From Arthrobacter sp. ISL-85 (GTDB lineage: Bacteria; Actinomycetota; Actinomycetes; Actinomycetales; Micrococcaceae), in NCBI RefSeq assembly GCF_018613675.1, contig NZ_JAGGPQ010000018.1, positions 35,854 to 99,853 of the forward strand: 64,000 nucleotides of DNA, given 5' to 3'. Both the position numbers and the translations under genes were made by a program. Numbering within the stretch: the stretch's first letter is position 1; each line of letters starts with the position of its first letter. The notes under the pieces were generated by a model that was given only the letters and a program-made list of their open reading frames with translations, had not been told where the DNA came from and did not search any database. This document shows, piece after piece, positions 1 to 10,104 of this stretch.

Positions 1-58
1 AGCCAGCCGGACGGCCATGCTGGCCCAGGAACGCGTGCTCCGCCTGGGCAGGAACTGA
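1..58 (+). CDS. C-terminal end of an unidentified protein (partial)
   Basis: An open frame runs from position 2 to a TGA at 56-58 and encodes 18 residues rich in Arg, Leu and Ala (ending RVLRLGRN). The composition fits the helical C-terminus of an actinobacterial protein, but nothing allows a family to be named. The other frames read into Pro/Arg-rich sequence typical of non-coding frames in high-GC DNA. It could equally be chance. Confidence 0.3.
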   Translation, partial: ASRTAMLAQERVLRLGRN

Positions 59-133
59 AAGAAGCCGGCGGCCTGCGCCCGGGCTGAACGATTGCCTCTC
101 GCCCCAGGCCAAGCCGCGACCTACTCTGGAGCT

Positions 134-1219
134 ATGGACGCAGCAGCAGCTCACGCCTTTGCGGTTCCGCCGGTGTCCGTTCACCGTTCCACCACCGCCG
201 GCGAAGACGTCATCACCCTGGTCGCCGGCGTCTGGCTCCTCACCGGGACCTACGTTGACGGCTGGGCCCACAACAACCTCAGGAACCTTGAGACGTTCTT
301 CACTCCGTGGCACGCGGTCCTCTACTCCGGCTTCGCTGCCTGCGCCGTCTGGATCGCCACGCTAACCTGGCGCCGGCACGCACCCGGTACGCGGTGGACC
401 GACGCCGTCCCCGCCGGATACGGGCCCGCGGTGGGCGGAGTCTTGCTATTCCTCGCCTCCGGAGTTGCCGACTTCGCTTGGCACTCCGTGTTCGGGATCG
501 AGCAGAACATCAGCGCGCTGTTCAGTCCGTCCCATCTGGGCCTGGCCACCGGCGGCTTCCTCATCCTGGGCGCACCGTTCTCAGCCGCGTGGCAGGCGCC
601 GGCCCAGCCGGGGGCCCGGCTGATACCGGCATTAGCCAGCGCCATGCTCGCCGGAATGGTTGCCGCGTTCATCCTGCAGGAGTTCGCGGTCTTCGCCCGG
701 CATGGGCTCATCCAGACATACACAACCGCGGCCGGGGCGCAGCCCGCGGTGACAGTCCCGACGTCCTCGAGCATCATGGTGTCCCTGGCAACGTTCCTCG
801 TCTCGACGTTCGCCCTCTTCGTACCCGTCCTGCTGCTTTCGCTGCGGTGGCGCCTGCACTTTGTGGTGCCCGCAGCAATGGCCCTTATCCCCTCCGCAGC
901 CCTCCAGGTCATGGTTGCCCTGCGGGACGCCTGGCTGGTGCCGGTTGCCCTGGCCGGTTCCATCCTTGTGGGAGCGGTGTGGGCGGTAATCCGGCCCACC
1001 CCTGGCCACCCCGCACGGCTCATGACCGCGGCAGGCCTCATCCCCATCGTGTTCTGGGCCCCCTATTTCGCCGGTGTGGCGCTCCACGACGGCGCGCTCA
1101 GTTTCTCCCCCGAGATCTGGAGCGGAACACTCGTTTGGACCGGGCTGGGAATGCTGGCGCTGGCCGCACTGACCCTGAAGGTCCGGGGTGCCGCAATCCC
1201 GGACCACGCCGCCCGGTAA
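134..1219 (+). CDS. Multi-pass membrane protein of unknown function
   Basis: A 361-residue protein with about eight or nine hydrophobic segments spread over its whole length, so an integral membrane protein. An aromatic and charged stretch between the first two segments (GWAHNN, then FFTPWH) and HSVFGIEQN and SPSHLG in the third and fourth loops look like conserved polar sites in the membrane, possibly metal or heme contacts, but this is inference. I chose the ATG at 134; a TTG at 92 in the same frame would add 14 residues and neither has an ideal ribosome site. No family is recognised. Confidence 0.65.
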   Translation: MDAAAAHAFAVPPVSVHRSTTAGEDVITLVAGVWLLTGTYVDGWAHNNLRNLETFFTPWHAVLYSGFAACAVWIATLTWRRHAPGTRWTDAVPAGYGPAVGGVLLFLASGVADFAWHSVFGIEQNISALFSPSHLGLATGGFLILGAPFSAAWQAPAQPGARLIPALASAMLAGMVAAFILQEFAVFARHGLIQTYTTAAGAQPAVTVPTSSSIMVSLATFLVSTFALFVPVLLLSLRWRLHFVVPAAMALIPSAALQVMVALRDAWLVPVALAGSILVGAVWAVIRPTPGHPARLMTAAGLIPIVFWAPYFAGVALHDGALSFSPEIWSGTLVWTGLGMLALAALTLKVRGAAIPDHAAR

Positions 1220-1320
1220 TCAGGCGGCAGGGGTTGCATTCTGCAACCCGGGGCGGCGTCTATCCACAACACGCGGGCTTGGTTCCTAAGAATGTCAGAC
1301 CCCGGTTGCAGACTGGATTT

Positions 1321-1506
1321 ATGGAGAACCAAGCTGTTCAGGAATTTCACGTAACGTACTTCGACGCCGACCGCGGCCGGGCACACTCCGAGGTCTTCGA
1401 GACGCTCGAAGAGGCTGAGCGCTTCGCCTGCAGGCACTGCCACGGCGAAGACAACTGGGCCGTGGTGGACTCCGTCACCGTGGACCACATCCAGTTGGCT
1501 GCCTGA
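1321..1506 (+). CDS. Small acidic hypothetical protein (61 aa)
   Basis: An ATG-started frame of 61 residues beginning MENQAVQEF and ending in TGA at 1504-1506. The composition is protein-like (balanced Glu/Asp, aromatic residues, two Cys and two His in CRHCHG around residue 40) and unlike the Arg/Pro-rich shadow frames nearby. The CxxCH-like order (CRHCH) could bind a metal, which is speculation. It stands alone between a membrane protein and a strong hairpin. Confidence 0.55.
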   Translation: MENQAVQEFHVTYFDADRGRAHSEVFETLEEAERFACRHCHGEDNWAVVDSVTVDHIQLAA

Positions 1507-1597
1507 CCGGCCACGTCCGCCCAGCCACACGTCTGCCCGTCCACCCCTGCACCCGTGCACCCGTGCACCCGTGCCGGGCATAGCCAGGTTAACGGCA

Positions 1598-1638
1598 TCA
1601 GCCCGTGCTGCCTGGCGGTTGCCGGCAGCACGGGCTGA
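1598..1638. terminator. Bidirectional hairpin terminator
   Basis: A perfect 15-bp stem (1598-1612 with 1624-1638) around an 11-nt loop lies between the small gene ending at 1506 and the convergent aldo/keto reductase ending at 1744. There is no long T tract, as is common for actinobacterial hairpins. Just upstream (about 1549-1573) the motif CACCCGTGC repeats in tandem. Confidence 0.6.
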
Positions 1639-1693
1639 CGCTGGTCTGGGGCGGGTGTCCGCCAGCCAAGTGGGCCGGCCTCGCCGCCCACGG

Positions 1694-1756
1694 GACCAGG
1701 CGAAGTCCGGACAAAGCGAACTCTGTACTAGGCGAAGTCCGTACTAGGCGAAGTCG
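1694..1756. repeat. 15-16 bp tandem repeat spanning the 3' end of the reductase gene
   Basis: Four degenerate units. The two nearest the gene (1725-1740 and 1741-1756) differ only at the last base and each contain the codons Asp-Phe-Ala-stop of the reductase on the minus strand. Two more diverged copies lie at 1694-1709 and 1710-1724. Replication slippage has therefore copied the stop codon of the gene into its trailer. Confidence 0.6.
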
Positions 1757-2589
1757 GAGACCGCCGGATCGGCTCCGATGCGGCCTTCGCCGGCGGCAGT
1801 CCGGTCCAGATTGTTGATGGCTTCAACGTCCCCTGCATCCAGGGAGACCTCAAGTGCTGCGAAGTTCTCCTTGATGCGCGACTCGGTCACGGACTTGGGG
1901 ATGACCACGTTGCCGATCGCGAGGTGCCAGGCGATGACCACCTGGGCAGGTGTGGCCTGGTGCTTGCCAGCGATGGACGCGATGGCCGGGTCCTTCAGCA
2001 GCTCGCCACCCTGGCCCAACGGGGACCAGGCCTGGGTCAGGATGCCTTTGGACGCGCCGAATTCACGCAGTTCGCGCTGGCTGAAGTAAGGGTGCAGTTC
2101 GATCTGGTGGATGGCCGGAACCACGCCCGTTTCATCGATGATGCGCTGCAGGCCCTCAACGGTGAAGTTGGAGACGCCGATGGACTTGACCCGGCCGCGC
2201 TTCTGGAGCTCGATTAGCGCCTTCCAGGTGTCAACGTACTTGTCCTGCTTGGGCTGCATCCAGTGGATCAGGTAGAGGTCCAGCGTTTCCAGGCCGAGCC
2301 GGTCCATGGATTCCTCGAAGGCGGCCAGGGTGGATTCGTAGCCCTGGTCCGCGTTCCACAGCTTGGTGGTAATGAAGATCTCTTCCGGCGACAGGCCCGA
2401 GCTGGCGATGGCACGGCCTACGCCTGCCTCGTTACCGTAGATCTTTGCGGTGTCGATGTGGCGGAAGCCGGCTTCGAACGCCTGGCGGACAACCTTTTCA
2501 GCCACGTCGTCCTCAACCTGCCACACACCGTAGCCGAGCTGGGGGATCGTGTTTCCGTCGTTGAAAGTCAAGGTAGGTGAAAGAGTCAT
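1744..2589 (-). CDS. Aldo/keto reductase, 2,5-diketogluconate reductase type
   Basis: A 281-residue, complete (beta/alpha)8 NADPH-dependent oxidoreductase that reduces aldehydes and ketones to alcohols in the cytoplasm. The catalytic tetrad of the family is visible: Asp46 and Tyr51 in HIDTAKIYGNE, Lys76 in TTKLW and His109 in YLIHW. The NADPH-binding C-terminal motif IPKSVTESRIKEN is present. The overall sequence resembles the DkgA/YvgN group, whose members accept methylglyoxal and sugar-derived ketones; the real substrate cannot be read from sequence. The ATG is preceded by AGGA at a suitable distance. The gene stands alone and its 3' end overlaps a tandem repeat. Confidence 0.9.
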   Translation of the reverse strand: MTLSPTLTFNDGNTIPQLGYGVWQVEDDVAEKVVRQAFEAGFRHIDTAKIYGNEAGVGRAIASSGLSPEEIFITTKLWNADQGYESTLAAFEESMDRLGLETLDLYLIHWMQPKQDKYVDTWKALIELQKRGRVKSIGVSNFTVEGLQRIIDETGVVPAIHQIELHPYFSQRELREFGASKGILTQAWSPLGQGGELLKDPAIASIAGKHQATPAQVVIAWHLAIGNVVIPKSVTESRIKENFAALEVSLDAGDVEAINNLDRTAAGEGRIGADPAVSDFA

Positions 2590-2704
2590 GAACCAATCCT
2601 GCCAAGGCCCTGGAGCCGAGCGCGTCGATTAGGGGCCCTGTCAGCCAGCCGCTTAAAAGAAAAGTATGCTTCCGAATCGGGAATAATTCCGAACGCTTGC
2701 TCAA

Positions 2705-3148
2705 CTATTCCCTGTGAAGCTGCCTCTCGGCGTCGTCCACCTGCTGGAAGACGGACTCAGCGCGGCGGTGGACGGACGCTGCACCCACCGGGACCGGCCC
2801 CACGGCGAGCCGCAGCATTGCTGCCGCTTCGGCCGTAGTCGCCAGCGAATTTCCTGCCTTGGACAGGGATCTGTGGACGTCCGCCAGGCCGGCCGGTATG
2901 TCCAGCCCTTCGCTGGGGGCACGCCGCTGTGCCTCCATGCACACCGCCCGGACGCGCGGCAGCAGGGCAGCGAGCTGGTTGGCGATGTCCACCAGCTCGC
3001 CGTACAGCCGGTCGTCCTCCACGCCCTCAAGCACCTGATGGAAGCGGTCCAGTCCCCGGTGGAAGCGGTCGTGCGCACGGCGCCACAACCCCTTGCCCAG
3101 TTCCGCGTCGTCCTTGCGCCCCTGCCTGGCGGCGCTGAAAAAGCCCAA
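2705..3148 (-). CDS. Helical hypothetical protein downstream of bpa
   Basis: The frame is open further upstream, but the part overlapping bpa is Arg/Pro-rich shadow sequence. The plausible start is a TTG at 3148, just after the bpa stop at 3156-3158, giving 147 residues. The protein is charged and helical (LWRRAHDRFHRGLDRFHQVLEG, then VDIANQLAALLPRVRAV) with no signal peptide or membrane segment. The 7-nt gap implies co-transcription with bpa, so it may take part in or report on proteasome-linked proteolysis, an inference from position only. I do not recognise the family. Confidence 0.6.
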   Translation of the reverse strand: MGFFSAARQGRKDDAELGKGLWRRAHDRFHRGLDRFHQVLEGVEDDRLYGELVDIANQLAALLPRVRAVCMEAQRRAPSEGLDIPAGLADVHRSLSKAGNSLATTAEAAAMLRLAVGPVPVGAASVHRRAESVFQQVDDAERQLHRE

Positions 3149-3155
3149 GCGGAGC

Positions 3156-3782
3156 CTACAGGTACTGGCCCGGGCCGTGGTCCGGGTCCTCACGCTGGCC
3201 GGGCCGCGCCGGCTGCCCCGGCCGGGCTCCGGCCGCGGCGCGCTGTGGCTCGCCGTTTTCACCGATGACCACGCCGGGCGCAATCATGGTGCCCGGCGGC
3301 AGCTGGCGCAGCTGCAGCTGTGCCGCCGCATGTTCGCGGGCTGCGTTCTGGGCGGCGATGGCCGTCTGGATCCCGTGGAACAGCCCCTCAAGCCAGCCCA
3401 CCAGCTGGGCCTGGGCGATCCGGAGCTCGGCGTCGGAGGGCGTGGCCTCGTCGGAGAAGGGCAGGCTGATCCGGTCCAGTTCCGCCACCAGCTCCGGAGC
3501 CAGCCCGTCCTCAAGCTCCTTGATGGAGCGTTCGTGGATGGCAGCGAGCCGGCCCCTCGCGGCGTCGTCCAGCGGTGCGGACTTCACCTCTTCGAGGAGC
3601 TGCCGGATCATGGTGCCGATCCGCATCACCTTGGCAGGCTCATCCACCAAATCCTGCAGGTTGCTGCCCCGCGGCCTGCCGCCCCCGTCAGTGGGGGCCT
3701 GAAGAGGAGCCTCGCTGTCATCAACGGGAGTGCCTTCTACCGGGAGGTCCTCAGCTGCCTGAGTGTCTTTGGGATCGCTCAT
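3156..3782 (-). CDS. bpa: Bacterial proteasome activator Bpa (PafE family)
   Basis: A 208-residue protein with the DUF2587 core seen in mycobacterial Bpa/PafE: IRQLLEEVKSAPLDDAARGR, then IHERSIKELEDGL, SDAELRIAQAQLVGWLEGLFHG. It ends in GQYL at residues 205-208, the C-terminal motif by which Bpa rings dock on the 20S proteasome and open its gate. In mycobacteria this ring feeds unfolded proteins to the proteasome without ATP or Pup. The N-terminal 45 residues are acidic and look disordered, as in homologues. A Gly/Arg/Pro-rich linker separates core and tail. Its presence implies that the organism has a 20S proteasome elsewhere. Confidence 0.9.
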   Translation of the reverse strand: MSDPKDTQAAEDLPVEGTPVDDSEAPLQAPTDGGGRPRGSNLQDLVDEPAKVMRIGTMIRQLLEEVKSAPLDDAARGRLAAIHERSIKELEDGLAPELVAELDRISLPFSDEATPSDAELRIAQAQLVGWLEGLFHGIQTAIAAQNAAREHAAAQLQLRQLPPGTMIAPGVVIGENGEPQRAAAGARPGQPARPGQREDPDHGPGQYL

Positions 3783-3860
3783 GCGTTCATACTCTCACGG
3801 CCCAACCGCGCAGGGTCCACCAGTGAGGCACAGTGGCAGGCTTGTCCGCTGCGGGCTCAA

Positions 3861-4067
3861 TCAGCAGCACCTGCCCTGGGGGTTGGTGTCCTGGCGGTCC
3901 GTGCGGTCCCGCCAGAACTCCCGCTCCGACATGGGTGCTTCCTGGTGCCCGGCCGACCTATGGTGTTCAAGGTATTTGGCGTAGGCGTCGGCGCCCATGA
4001 CGCCGCCCAGGTGGCGGGCGAACCCACGGAATCCGCTGGCCACCAGGGCGATGCCGGTGCTCGTCAA
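3861..4067 (-). CDS. ybdD: YbdD/YjiX family small protein
   Basis: A 68-residue protein with the family signature GFRGFARHLGGVMGADAYAKYLEHH followed by a short polar tail (SEREFWRDRTDRQ). Homologues lie directly downstream of cstA-type pyruvate/peptide transporters and are thought to be accessory subunits. Here the TTG start overlaps the cstA stop codon (TTGA), so the two are translationally coupled. The TTG choice is forced by the overlap; a later GTG would remove about eight residues. Confidence 0.8.
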   Translation of the reverse strand: MTSTGIALVASGFRGFARHLGGVMGADAYAKYLEHHRSAGHQEAPMSEREFWRDRTDRQDTNPQGRCC

Positions 4068-6361
4068 TGCCCGGCCCGTTCAACGCGGGCGTCGGCGGGC
4101 ACGTTCCCCCACTCGGCAGCCAGCTCACGTTCGGCCGTTGTGGGCGCCAGTCCTGCAGGAGCAAAGACGCGCGACGGAACTGCCGGGTCCTCGTTGTCCG
4201 TGGTGGCTGTCCCGGCCGCCCTGTCACGGAAGGCCTTGGCCGTGGCGAGCACCGCCGTGGCAATCACGATGATGCTGAGCACCACGAAGATCACGGACAG
4301 CCAGCCCTGGATGGCGGTGTTGCGGACAACGGCCTCCATGGCAGCCACCGATTTCGCGGTGCCGAACTCCTTCTTGCCGTCGGCCAGCGCCTTGCTGAAA
4401 GCAGCGTTGTTGGCGAAGTAGCCCACGGCAGGGGTGGAGGAGAATATCTTCTGGTAGCTCGCCGTAATGGTGACCACTGCGGCGAATGCCAGCGGCAGGG
4501 CGACCATCCACAGGTACTTGAAGGTGCCGCGCTTGGCGACGATGGCCAGGCAAACAGCCAGCGCAATGGCGGCCAAGAGCTGGTTGGCGATGCCGAACAG
4601 CGGGAACAGCGTATTGATGCCGCCCAACGGATCGGTGACGCCCATCAGCAGCACCGCGCCCCAGGCGAGCACCATGATGGCGGTGCAGAGCCAGGCGCCC
4701 GGCCGCCAGGAGGCTTCCTTGAACTTGGGGACGAAGTTGCCGATGGAGTCCTGCAGCATGAACCGTGCAACGCGGGTGCCTGCGTCCACTGCGGTGAGGA
4801 TGAAGAGCGCCTCGAACATGATGGCGAAGTGGTACCAGAAGCCCATCATGGCCGTCCCGCCGACGAACTGGTGCATGATGTGGGCCAGGCCCACTGCCAG
4901 GGTGGGTGCACCACCGGTACGGGACACGATGCTCTGCTCGCCAACATTCCGGGCCGTCTCAGACAGGAGGTCGGGGCTGATGTTTACCCCGGCCAGGCCC
5001 AGGCTGTTGACCCAGGTGGCCGCGGTTTCCACGGTGCCGCCGGTCAGGGCCGCCGGGGCGTTCATGGCGAAGTACAGGCCGCGGTCAATCGAGATGGCGG
5101 CCACCAGGGCCATGATGGCCACGAAGGATTCCATCAGCATGCCGCCGAAGCCGATGTACCGGGTCTGCCGTTCCTTCTCCACCAGCTTGGGGGTGGTGCC
5201 GGAGGAAATCAGGGCATGGAACCCGGACAGGGCGCCGCAGGCGATGGTGACGAACAGGAAGGGGAACAGTGCGCCGGAGAACACCGGGCCGTTCTCCCGG
5301 CCGGCGAACTCGCTGAACGCGGGAACATTGACTTCGGGCCGTACCACGATGATGGCGAGCGCGAGCATCACGATCACGCCAATCTTCATGAAGGTGGAGA
5401 GGTAGTCGCGCGGAGCCAAGAGCAGCCACACCGGCAGGATCGCGGCGATGAAGCCGTACATGATGAGGCCCCATGCGATGGTCACCTTGTCCAGGTGGAA
5501 CACCGTTGCGCCCCATTCGGTCTGCGCCACCAGGCCGCCGCCGATGATGGCGGCCATCAGCAGGACGAAGCCGATAATGGAGACTTCCATGACCTTGCCG
5601 GGCCGCAGGTAGCGGAGGTAGACGCCCATAAAGAGGGCAATGGGGATGGTCATTCCCACGGAGAACACACCCCAGGGGCTTTCACCCAGGGCGTTGACGA
5701 CGACGAGCGCCAGGATGGCGACGATGATCACCATGATGAGCAGGGTGGCAATGAGGGCGGCCGTGCCGCCGATAACGCCGAGTTCCTCTCGGGCCATCTG
5801 GCCGAGCGAGCGGCCGCCGCGGCGCATGGAGAAGAACAGCACCAGGTAATCCTGCACAGCACCGGCGAAGACGACGCCCACGATGATCCAGATGGTGCCG
5901 GGAAGGTAGCCCATCTGGGCGGCGATGACGGGACCCACCAGCGGGCCGGCGCCGGCGATCGCGGCGAAGTGGTGGCCAAACAGCACGTTGCGGTCCGTGC
6001 GGACGTAGTCCTTGCCGTCCGCCTTGTACTCGGCCGGGGTGGCGCGGCGGTCATCAGGCTTGGTGATGTAGCGCTCGATCACCTTGGAGTAGAAGCGGTA
6101 CCCAATCAGGTAGGTGCACACCGAGGCAAAGACGAACCAGATGGCGTTGACGGTCTCGCCGCGGATGATGGCCAGCATGAACCAGGCCACGCCGCCCATC
6201 AGGGCGATCGCAGCCCACAGTGCAATCTTTGCCGGGGTCCATTTCCGGTCCTCGGCTTCCAGCCGTGCCTCGTCCACGGCGGGCGGGGGAAGATCCGGGT
6301 CTGTAGCCAGTCCACCCTCCGCCCGGGATCCGCTGTTCCGTTCGTCAGGCGCTCCGGCCAT
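4064..6361 (-). CDS. cstA: Carbon starvation protein CstA (pyruvate/peptide transporter family)
   Basis: A 765-residue inner-membrane protein with about 17 hydrophobic segments. A polar N-terminal leader of about 45 residues is followed by the conserved CstA blocks: YRFYSKVIERYITKPDD, PVIAAQMGYLPGTIWIIVG, FHALISSGTTPK, the late AGTRVARFMLQD. The family takes up pyruvate or peptides when preferred carbon is exhausted. The ATG at 6361 was chosen because AGGAGGAG lies just upstream; an earlier in-frame ATG at 6412 has no such site. ybdD follows with a 4-nt overlap. The C-terminus carries an extra 60-70 residue polar tail. Confidence 0.93.
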   Translation of the reverse strand: MAGAPDERNSGSRAEGGLATDPDLPPPAVDEARLEAEDRKWTPAKIALWAAIALMGGVAWFMLAIIRGETVNAIWFVFASVCTYLIGYRFYSKVIERYITKPDDRRATPAEYKADGKDYVRTDRNVLFGHHFAAIAGAGPLVGPVIAAQMGYLPGTIWIIVGVVFAGAVQDYLVLFFSMRRGGRSLGQMAREELGVIGGTAALIATLLIMVIIVAILALVVVNALGESPWGVFSVGMTIPIALFMGVYLRYLRPGKVMEVSIIGFVLLMAAIIGGGLVAQTEWGATVFHLDKVTIAWGLIMYGFIAAILPVWLLLAPRDYLSTFMKIGVIVMLALAIIVVRPEVNVPAFSEFAGRENGPVFSGALFPFLFVTIACGALSGFHALISSGTTPKLVEKERQTRYIGFGGMLMESFVAIMALVAAISIDRGLYFAMNAPAALTGGTVETAATWVNSLGLAGVNISPDLLSETARNVGEQSIVSRTGGAPTLAVGLAHIMHQFVGGTAMMGFWYHFAIMFEALFILTAVDAGTRVARFMLQDSIGNFVPKFKEASWRPGAWLCTAIMVLAWGAVLLMGVTDPLGGINTLFPLFGIANQLLAAIALAVCLAIVAKRGTFKYLWMVALPLAFAAVVTITASYQKIFSSTPAVGYFANNAAFSKALADGKKEFGTAKSVAAMEAVVRNTAIQGWLSVIFVVLSIIVIATAVLATAKAFRDRAAGTATTDNEDPAVPSRVFAPAGLAPTTAERELAAEWGNVPADARVERAGH

Positions 6362-6511
6362 GTCTCCTCCTTGAGAGTTTTCCCACACTTCTGCCACTGG
6401 GCACCCTACCAACGCCGGTTCCCCCAGGAGGGGCCGACAGCGGCGCGGCGCCGGGTTGTGCGGTGAGCGGCAGTGACGCGGCGACGAATGAGGGCAACGG
6501 CGGCTGTCCTG

Positions 6512-9366
6512 CTAGGCCAGGCCCCGCCGGGACAGAAGCAGGCCGGAGCGGGTGCAGGCCCACGCAAGCGACGCGCCCGTCACCGGAACAGCTGCTACAA
6601 GGGCAAGCAGTTGGAGCCAGGGAACCTCCGCTGCCGTCCGCATGTCCGTCGAGAGGACGATCAGGAACGCGGGCACCGCCCCTGCCAGCGCCCCCAGGAT
6701 GGTGCCCAGGCCGCTGGTGAAAAGCGCCTGCGATCCGGCGAGGGCCTTGCGCAGCCGGGGTGACGCACCAACGCCGGCCAAGGTGGCGTGGTCCGCGCGG
6801 GCGTCGGCAAGGGACAGTCCGGTGGTGATGCCGGCTGCGCTGAAGGTGATCAGTGCAGCCGCAGCCACGATGGACCAGGTCATCCACAGGCTGCCCTGCG
6901 AAATGCCCGGTTCCGCCCGGAAGGTCATGCCGGGCTGCCCATAGACGGCAGCGGCCGCAGCGGAGGCTGCATCAGCTTCCGCCTCAGAGGGGTACTTCAC
7001 TAGCTGAAACAGCAGTCCGGCCGGTGCCGCGTGGAGGCCCAGGCGTTCTGCGGTTGCCGGCGAGACAATTCCGTAACAGGGCACTGGAACGGCAGGTTCC
7101 AACACTGACGCTGCGAGGGAGTCGCTCCTGACCGTGGCGTGCCCGCTGCCAGGCCCGCGCGCCGACGGCACCTGCGTCCGGACGTCCTGGGCCTGCAACG
7201 AGACCCTTCCGTCGTCGACGAACACCGGGTTGGTCACCACCATTCCGCCGGCGTCCAGGACCGCCAGCGCCTGCGCGGACGCATTGCGGCCCAGCACCGC
7301 ACGGATTTCCTCCGCACCGCCCACCAGGATGGCCCGGTCAGTTGGTTGCTCGTTGACCATGGAACCGCGGCACCGCCAGTCCCCCGGGTCTAGCAGTCTT
7401 CCTTGCGGCGTCTTCGGACACTCGCTGGCCTGCGGCCTGGCCAGCGCATACAGCAGGCAATTCGAGGTATCAGTTCGTGCCGCCAGCGTGGGATCAGCGG
7501 GACCTTCGGGGCAGTTCCGCAGGCTTTCCGGAGCCGTGATGGGCTGGCTCGACTCGACAGTGCCCAGGGCATCAGCAACGGCAGTGGAGAGCGCAGAAGC
7601 GTCCACGTGCAGTGGCGGCTTCCTGCTTCCATCAGCCGCCAAGGGCGGGTCCACAACCAGCGGCAGGTATGCCTGGTTTTCAAGGGCACCCCAATAGTGC
7701 GTTTCCCGCAGTCCCGCCTGTTGGCTGGCGGACAGCACCAACGCCGCGCTGGCCAGCGTGGCAGCCGCGAGCACTGCCGCGACGGCGGGGATGCTGCGGC
7801 CGCGATTCCTGGCGGAGTCCCGGGCCGCCATCCGGAGGGAGAGGGGCAGCCACTGTGCCCGGGACGTCAGGCGGAGTATCAGCCAGCCGGTCAGCATCAC
7901 CAGGCCGCCTACAGCGAGGACTGCTCCCGCAATCAGCATCGTCACCACCAGTGGCAGTTGCTCCGCCCGCCGGTCCGGGTCGCTGCTGGAGCCGCTCAGA
8001 AGCCAGCCGGCTGCCAGCAGCGCCGCGGCAACTGCCAGCGTCACGCCACCGGCCAGGGTGGTGCGCCGTCCTATAGGTGCCGGCGCCCGCCCGGATTTGA
8101 GCGCGCCCAGCACCGCCTGCCGTGACACCCGGCGGGCAGGGACCATCGCGGCCAGGACGCAGGCGGCAAGGCCCATGGCCATGGCCACTCCGGTCAGCAG
8201 TGCGTCCGGGTGCAGGCCGGCCAGCCGGACGGATCCCGTCCTGCGGACCAGCTGGACGACGACGGCGGCGGCTCCGAACCCCAGCGCGGATCCGAAGGCG
8301 ACGGCGAGGCATCCCAGCCACAGTCCTCCAGCCGTGACGACGGCACCAAGGGTGGAACTTTCCACTCCCGCGGACGCCAGCAGAGCCAGCTCACGCACCT
8401 GGCGCTTTGCTCCGACAGCGAAGGCAGCACCCGCGAGCAGGCCGACCTCAAGCAGGGCGAGCGCCCCGATCAGGCCGAAGGTGGCGTAGACGGCCGTGGC
8501 CGCCGACGAGTCATCCCGCGGCTGCGAACCCGGAACCAACCGCTGCTCGAGGGGCGGCGGGTCCAGCACCACACTTTGGGAGAGCACCCCCACGCCCTTG
8601 CTGTTGGCGTCCCTGACTTGCTGCCACGTGACCGGTTCCGGGCCCACCAGGTAGTAGGACACGGACTGGCGGGCCATTGGGCCGGGGGCGAAGTCCGCGG
8701 GCAGTTGGCGGGACTGCAGATACAGGAAACTGTTGCCGTCCGCGGCCGATGCGTCGCGGATGGTTCCCACCGGGACGAACGTTCCTGCCGACGTCGTAAA
8801 TTCCTGTCCAAAGGTGAGGTGGAAACGTCCCATGAGGCCCGGCGACACGAGTACCTCCGCCGCTGCGCGCGGCGCCCGCCCTTCGAGGAGGCTGAACTTG
8901 CCGGTGAAGGCCGGATTGAGTGCATCCACCTCGCGGCCCTCGAATGAAACGAGCGCCTCCCCCACTCCGGTGGTCAGCTGCAGCAGGCGTTGGGGCAGGA
9001 CGTCATAGCCCGCCGGGATGGCCTCGAAAGGGTCCGTTCGCTGGAACTCCGGATCGAATCGACCCGTGCTGGAGGCGATGACTCCGTCATTGAGCGGGTC
9101 CTGCAGGGAGTCCGCGCTGGGCACAGGCAGGACGCTGAACCGTGCCTGGGTGTTGCCCAGCTCGTACTGGACTGTCTCGGCGGGGGTCCGTTGTGAGCTC
9201 TGGTAGAGGGTGGCGGCGCCGGTCATTCCCGCCACCGGCACCATGATCAGGAGGAGGATGAGGAGGGACCGGCCCTTGTGGCGGGCGATGTCCCGGCGGG
9301 CCAGCCGCAGGGCAATCCGGTAGCCGCTCCGGCGCCCTTGCGGCGCTGGAGCCACGTCCATTGGCA

Positions 9367-9367
<1 letters not shown>
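6512..9367 (-). CDS. ABC transporter permease, FtsX/MacB-like
   Basis: A 951-residue membrane protein with a first membrane segment at about residues 33-55, a large extracytoplasmic region, a block of segments in the middle (about 290-500), a second long outside domain and a final three-segment block. This duplicated layout (two FtsX-like units) is typical of actinobacterial exporters partnered by a LolD-type ATPase. Its start ATG overlaps the stop of the ATPase gene by one base (TAATG), so both are made together. The cargo is unknown; members of the group export lipids, lipoproteins or antimicrobial peptides. The PadR gene upstream probably controls it. Confidence 0.85.

Positions 9368-10100
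<733 letters not shown>

Positions 10101-10104
<4 letters not shown>

Noticed and set aside
4067..6466. Very long plus-strand open frame opposite cstA
   Set aside because: His/Gly/Glu-rich composition without domains; it is the antisense of an intact transporter with a strong ribosome site.
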